From NCBI GenBank assembly GCA_010093605.1, contig MU004187.1, positions 1,790,830 through 1,854,829 of the forward strand: 64,000 nt of DNA, given 5' to 3'. Below the pieces are notes generated by a model. The model was given only the letters and a program-made list of their open reading frames with translations. It did not search any database and was not told where the DNA came from. Shown one piece after another: positions 58,625-64,000 of this stretch (position 1 is the first letter of the stretch; every line of letters starts with the position of its first letter). The translations under genes and the position numbers were made by a program. Source of the DNA: Lophium mytilinum (Eukaryota > Ascomycota > Dothideomycetes > Mytilinidiales > Mytilinidiaceae).

Positions 58625-60627
58625 ATGCATTTATCGGAAGCATTACTTTCGAGATTTTCACATGTCGGGCCAAGTGATTTCATTGGGCGGTGGACAAAAT
58701 CTATGAGCGCAGCGATGGAGTGGGTTTAGGGGTCTTTCATTTCTTTGAAGGTTCGGAGTTTCTTCAAATTGGACAACACACATCTTCGCAAAATCTGCAG
58801 GCAAAGGAGCATGGAAACGGAACCGGCGGGGTGGTGCATAGACTGGAGACAACAGGCCGGGAGTTTGATACCTCACATTCGGCGGGCGGTGTTTACTGGA
58901 GGATCGACATAAAAGCGTGGGAGAAAAGCACAGGTCAGGGTGCTGGGTTTTGCTCGGGTGGTCTAGTTGGAAGATCTCTCTTTCTGTACTTGTTCCTTCT
59001 TGCTGCGATGATCTTTTTCCCTTTCTCATTTCCTCAAATTGGCTCTCCGACTCCTCTCTTTTTCTCAATCAGCCTGCTTCGGTTCTTGTTTTTCCTCTTT
59101 TTGCTTGCACTAGTCTGCAATGCAGCAACATATGGGAAGGCCGTATGGCATAGCGTTTAGCGGCGGTTCGGTGGACAGGAACCAGGCGGGGCGTAGGTCG
59201 GGAAACCAGAGCGGTCGGTCTGCATGGGCTTTTTTGCTTTATATCTGCCTCGGCGGGGAATGGAATAGGGGCTCTGAGAATATTGGATTGCAGAAACGGA
59301 GATGCGGGGCAAACCGGAATCTGGGCTTTGGCTATACAAGGCGGCTGGAGTTCGTTCTTTCATGGAGCCCCATCGGCCGTACACATGGCTTAGGCTCTTT
59401 GTTCTTCAACTCCGTTTCTGCCTCCTGTTTTCCTTTTAATTATGCCCTTCCCTTCTCCCGTTTTGTTCAATTAAAATAAACAAAAACAATGGACCAGGTG
59501 CTCTTCGAGACACCTGCAAACTCTTCTCTATATCTTCTTTTCCCTCTCTTTCAACCGGAGCCGGTGTGGTAAGATGTTTAGCTGTAGAAATCGGAGGAAA
59601 GAAAGCGCGGGCTTAACCCAGCGGAATAAATTTGCATGCCTGTACAACACACACTATTCTACGCTCGATTAATGATGCTTAGTACTTCTCGTGATAGTAT
59701 CTAGAGACACTTCAGCCGTCAAATGGAAGGACAACCCATACTTAAAGTTCTCCAATCCACGAGATCACACTCACATCTCACCAACACGTGAGGGGATCAT
59801 AGACAGGTGTCTCGGGCTCTCCAAAATTGTGCAAAAGTTGGCAAGTTCTCGTGCCCAAGCTCCTAGTTCATGAACCTGCTTGCGTGTTACCTTTATATGT
59901 CAATGGTGACAGAGCAATTTTGGGGGCAATTCAAGCTCTTCAGCAATAAACCATTAGACATTTCCACCTATGATCTCGTGGGCACAATATCTTGGCTTCT
60001 TCTATAGTATGCTTCGTACACCGACTGACACGGCATCTACCTAGCCGAGCCAATAAAGTCACTCCTCAATAAGGAAACCTTGGCCCCACTTCAGCTGAAC
60101 GCCAGGCAGACAAGCCGCCAACCACCAACTTCTCGACACGGGCACAGATGCATGCGTCTATCATCAGCCCCCAGATGGCGTTGCCATCTCACCAATCGGG
60201 GAAGGGCCTTTTATAAAGCAACCTGAAGCGCGACACCCCTTTAAGAGAATGGCTGATCGCCTTGGTTTCGCCCAGCTTACCTTCACCGTCTGTCCCACCT
60301 CAAAAGACTGGATGCCTCCTCGTTCCAGGCTCATCTACACCTTGTGACCAACCCTATTCCTTTCATAACATAAGTTCGTGTGCCAGGACTCTGTGCTAGC
60401 GCTTATATCACTCTCCTTGTCTCTCATCAGCCTACTGCGTGAGAACCTTGGGACTACTTATGATCGTTAATCGAAGCTGTCTCCAACCATCGTCCTGTCT
60501 TCTTACTTTTTGTCGTCCACGAGTCATCTGCTATCATAGTTCTTTCTTGTCAAGATTCCTCGGTGGGCATCCATCAGGCCCCGGATTGCTCATCAGATTT
60601 CAGAGCAGCACAACCTCTGTTTCGAGA
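58625..60627. other. Intergenic between NRP1 and the DUF2235 gene
   Basis: 2 kb with the NRP1 3' UTR (pyrimidine-rich tracts at 58960-59110 and 59500-59550) and the promoter of the next gene. Frames seen here lack domains. I see no repeat or RNA gene. Confidence 0.5.
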
Positions 60628-62261
60628 ATGGCGGTGCCCAGGATAAGATCGCCAAAGAAGCTTATTGCGTGTTGTGATGGTATGTTGCTATACGGGTTCA
60701 TGCAACCACTAGCTGATCTTTACAGGGACGTGGATGGTGCGGACCACTACGTAGTTTAGCATATACCATCTAACATTGAACAGGACAGTGATAAGGGCTG
60801 GGTCAAGGGTTCCGTCCTCAACGGTCCCGGCCACTTGCAGACACCGTCAAATGTCACTCGGATATGTAGAGCAATTTTACCTGAAGATCGGAACCATCAT
60901 CCGCAAATCGTCTACTACCAATCCGGAGTCGGAAACGGCAGTACCTACCTGGAACGTCTCGTTGGAGGGGGCACCGGCGAGGGTATAGGAGAGCACATTC
61001 GCGAAGCATATGGCTTCCTTGCAAACAATTACACTCCCGGCGATTCCATCTTTCTAATAGGGTTTTCTCGAGGGGCCTTCACTGCCCGAAGCATTGGCGG
61101 TTTGATTGGGGGTATGGGACTGTTGGAGAAGGCGGGAATGGTAGGCTCTTTTCTCACATATGTTTTGACAGCACTAACGCTTGTGTGAAGCCTTGGTTCT
61201 ACCTCATCTTCAAGGACTGGGAGAATGCTGGAGTAAAGGGTTATAAGCCATCTATATTGCACTCAATACCAGATTTCCACATAGCTGCGCCACCTGAAGA
61301 TATCAAAGGATATCTTTCGAGCTACAAGAGCGAGCTTCTTAAGGTTTGACGTCTACTGTTTGACAATGAACTCGTTCTGACTGATGTGTCGTAGCGAGGT
61401 CTGACCCGCGACGTAGAGATCCAGGCGATTGGAGTTTGGGACACTGTTGGAGCTCTGGGAATCCCTACAACGCCTCTGCTCCAGAAGGTCGGCCTCCCGG
61501 ATTTCTTGCACGAGTACAGATTCCTCGATACCTCACTAGATAATCATGTGAGAAACGCATTCCACGCCATGGCATTGGATGAACAGCGCGCTTCGTATGC
61601 CCCAACCATATGGGAAAAGCCACCGTACTGCACGACAAACATCAAGCAAGTCTGGTTCCCAGGGGTCCATTCCAATGTGGGCGGTAGCTACGACGATACT
61701 GGAATCGCGGACATCACCCTGGCATGGATGATGTCGAATCTAAGGCACTGGATTGATTTCAATCCGAACTACATCCGGGAGCAACATTTGCTAAACCAGA
61801 AATACAATTCTTCGCAAAAACCCCCTCTCACACGCGGCTGGAGTCTTGGTAAGATCTACGACTCATGCACGTTTCCAACCTCACTTGGAGGTCGTGAGCC
61901 TCGTAAACCGGGAACGTACACTCGCACAAACTACATGACTGGACAGGAGACGTCCGACCCTTTGGAGGCGACGCATGAGAAAATGCATATTTCAGTTCGC
62001 GCTCGATTGCTAATGGAAGGCAAAGGGTACGAAGACGTAGGATCTTATGCACCGCACTCCCTTTCGACTTGGGACATGCGTAACGTAGATCAATACAGTG
62101 GTCATGCCACTGCAAATGGATTTGACGGAAAGGGTGCGCAATGGATTTATCAAGGGGAAAACCCGGCATTTCAAGGCAAGGTCATATTCGAGGACAGGTT
62201 AGAGGAGTTCGAATTAGAGTTGCTGAGAATGGATCCGATCGCGGCAGCAGAGATTCTATGA
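60628..62261 (+). CDS. DUF2235 (Tle1-like phospholipase fold) alpha/beta hydrolase
   Basis: Five exons, 60628-60679, 60726-60736, 60784-61140, 61191-61343 and 61395-62261 (introns 46, 47, 50 and 51 nt), give 479 residues. Exon 2 is an 11-nt micro-exon; it is required to give CCDGTWMDSDKGW, the family start. Then come GHLQTPSNVTRICRAI, YYQSGVG, IREAYGFLANNY and the nucleophile motif LIGFSRGAFTARS. Exon 5 has AIGVWDTVGALGIP, a Phe-rich HEYRFLDTSLDNHVRNAFHA (His-containing) and FPGVHSNVGGSYDDTG, with the third acid/His residues. The domain is named after bacterial type VI phospholipase effectors (Tle1) and is common as an orphan in ascomycetes. The substrate is unknown and lipid hydrolysis is an inference. 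Weak splice signals make intron 3 least certain. Confidence 0.88.
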
Positions 62262-62561
62262 ATCGTTAAGAAAAGACAGAAAAGGCGAACAGATCTTCAT
62301 ATTTGCATTTTCTTGATATTTCATTTCTTAGTACAGCATCAAGGGATACAGTCTCGACATATACCTTTACAATACGACACAAATTTTCAGCCCGCATGCT
62401 CGAAAATTATCAGTATTTCCAAAATCCATAATAGGCAGACTATCCCCCCTCGGAACTCGTGACCAAAAAACGAACCTCGGCATCCCCACCTTTTCGACCT
62501 AACTTCGTTCAACGTCAGTCCTTATAAACATTTCACGCCTCATGTCTCCTCCCACTCAACA
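62262..62561. promoter_or_regulatory. Promoter of the amidase gene / 3' UTR of the DUF2235 gene
   Basis: 300 bp between a stop and the next tandem start. I see no distinctive element. Confidence 0.4.
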
Positions 62562-64000
62562 ATGGCAATTGCAACGCCAGAAAAGTGGCAGCTGGTTGCC
62601 TGGCAGAAGAAAGATGAACAATACTCGAGAATACCCAAGGAATGGCTCCTGACGTACTCACCGTCCCCAGCACTGACAAACTACCTCGATATCCCACGCA
62701 AATGCGGGATACTGGATGCCCAGGATCTTGAGATAACAGAGAAATATGACGCCACTGCTCTCGTTGATAGTCTATCAAAAGGAAAGCTGAAAAGCACCGA
62801 TGTTGTGAGAGCATTCTGCAAGGTACGAGGGACCCTTTGGAGGAGACGGATGAAAGAATATGCACTTACGCATCAAGTAGAGAGCAGCCATAGCCCAACA
62901 GCTCACCAATTGTCTCACCGAGACCCTCTTCGATGAAGCCCTGACCCGAGCCGCCCAACTCGATGCTCATCTCGCCGCCGGGAACCCGCCCGTTGGCCCC
63001 CTCCACGGCCTCCCCATCTCTCTCAAAGACACATTCAACATCCCTGGCTACGACGCTACAATTGGTCTCGCTACCCTCGCCTTCCAGCCCGCCACTACAG
63101 CTTCCACCCTCGTCGATGTCCTACTCAACGCGGGCGCGGTGTTATACTGCAAAACAAACGTCCCGCAAACACTCATGGCGCTAGATTCCCACAACAATGT
63201 CTTCGGACGAACGATAAATCCATCCAACACCGCCGTCACACCTGGTGGTAGCACCGGCGGCGAAGGCGCGCTGATCGCCATGCGAGGAAGCGTGCTCGGC
63301 GTCGGGACTGACGTTGGCGGGAGCATACGCATACCAGCCATGTGCAACGGCCTGTACGGCATTAAGCCCTCCTGGCAGCGGATCCCGTTTTCAGGGCAGC
63401 AGACCGGGGCGCTGCCAGGCCACAAGCAGCTCACGATTCCCGCGAGCGCGGGCCCGATCACGCACACGCTGCGAGATCTTGAGTTGTTCTTCTCTGCCGT
63501 GTCCGACCAGAAGCCGTGGGAGGTCGATGCGGATGTCACGCCTAGCCCGTGGTCGTCTCTCTCGACGCTCTCCTCGAAACGCCCACGGATTGGACTCATT
63601 CGCCGTGATGGTTTGATAGATCCGCTGCCCCCGATCCAGCGGCTGATGGACGAAACGGCCTCTGCGCTGCGTGCCTCAGGGATTGAGGTCGTGGAAATGG
63701 ATATTGCGCCCCTCTTCTCACAATGCCAGTCCCTCGCCAACGCCCTCATGGGCACGGACGGCGGGAATCACATCTTTGATCTCGTCGAGGCAACCAACGA
63801 GCCCCTGTCCCCCTGGCTCGCCGGTCGACTCGCACGCAAAGCGCCCAAGACGGTCGAGAAGCTGCAAGCGCTGCACGCGAAGAAAGTCGAGCTCGAGCAA
63901 GCCTTCTTGAAGATCTGGAAAGACGAGAAGGGGCCTATAGACGCAATCGTGTGCCCCGTGGCTCCTCACCCTGTCCCGCCCATCGACCGCTGGAACGGGG
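62562..64000 (+). CDS. Acetamidase-type amidase (amidase signature family), 3' part cut by window edge
   Basis: Exons 62562-62822 and 62881 to beyond 64000 (58-nt intron; GTACGA..AAGTAG) give about 460 visible residues. The start MAIATPEKWQLVAWQKKDEQ is typical of fungal general amidases. The catalytic Ser-cisSer-Lys set is present: Lys in LHGLPISLKDTFNI, Ser in TPGGSTGGEGALIAM (the second Ser of the usual GGSSGG is Thr) and the nucleophile in GVGTDVGGSIRIPA. Downstream motifs MCNGLYGIKPSWQRIP and AGPITHTLRDLELFF follow. Such enzymes hydrolyse simple amides to an acid and ammonia, as in nitrogen use (AmdS). The protein ends by the window edge in CPVAPHPVPPIDRWNG. Confidence 0.92.

Noticed and set aside
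60628-64000. DUF2235 hydrolase next to an amidase as a small metabolic or effector cluster
   Set aside because: No third gene, no shared features and separate promoters; adjacency is probably coincidental.
1-64000. CRISPR arrays, prophage, insertion sequences, riboswitches
   Set aside because: None of the regular spacer-repeat structures or bacterial signals is present; the window is eukaryotic.

Overview
The window looks like a chromosome segment of a filamentous ascomycete (Pezizomycotina; the protein set and 46-90 nt introns would suit a Dothideomycete, but the class is an inference). Evidence: GT..AG introns of about 50 nt in most genes, no operons, genes on both strands, and recognisable ascomycete proteins such as a Bni4 homologue, an Nrp1-type RRM/RanBP2 zinc-finger protein, a fungal C2H2 family with an ACPF core, a DUF2235 hydrolase and an acetamidase-type amidase. 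I assembled 20 multi-exon gene models by reading splice sites; two run off the window edges. A few single-exon models are hypothetical.

Layout. 1-711 (-): ACT-domain (CASTOR-like) protein, cut by the left edge. 712-4749: gene-poor, with a TA-flanked MITE and a 20-bp triplicate. 4750-12736: small hydrophilic protein (-), Rcm1-type rRNA m5C methyltransferase (-), Lys/Glu-rich protein (+), ribosomal protein eS25 (+), MAPR-type cytochrome b5 protein (-). 12734-14128 (-): Gtr2/RagC GTPase. 14.1-17.3 kb: gene desert with a degenerate repeat. 17274-20207: multi-pass membrane protein (-) and Arl3/ARFRP1 GTPase (+). 22048-24567 (-): Bni4. 24.6-29 kb: gene desert. 29-32.6 kb: small membrane protein (-) and C2H2 protein (+). 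32.7-42.5 kb: NRDE2 (-) and UTP10 (+), divergent. 43-45 kb: LCHN/DENND11-like protein (+). 45.3-50 kb: GT25 glycosyltransferase (-) and RA-PH protein (+), divergent. 50-53.1 kb: repeat-rich island with a degenerate tandem array interrupted by a second MITE. 53.1-54.8 kb (-): F-box protein. 56.5-58.6 kb (+): Nrp1-like RNA-binding protein. 60.6-62.3 kb (+): DUF2235 hydrolase. 62.6-64 kb (+): amidase, cut by the right edge.

The genes are mostly housekeeping: ribosome biogenesis and RNA metabolism (Rcm1, eS25, UTP10, NRDE2, Nrp1), TORC1 nutrient signalling (Gtr2, perhaps the ACT protein), Golgi and trafficking (Arl3, LCHN-like, GT25) and polarity or cell wall (Bni4, RA-PH). They do not form a biosynthetic cluster or a defence system.

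I found no clear new biological system. The most unusual material is the mobile and repeat DNA: two MITE-like elements with TA target duplications, one inserted in a roughly 150-195 bp tandem repeat whose empty site can be read from its sister units, and a degenerate dispersed repeat present twice. Also notable are an Nrp1 exonuclease-like domain that lacks its catalytic DxE, an 11-nt micro-exon, and four GC-rich ORF-poor leaders upstream of regulatory genes.
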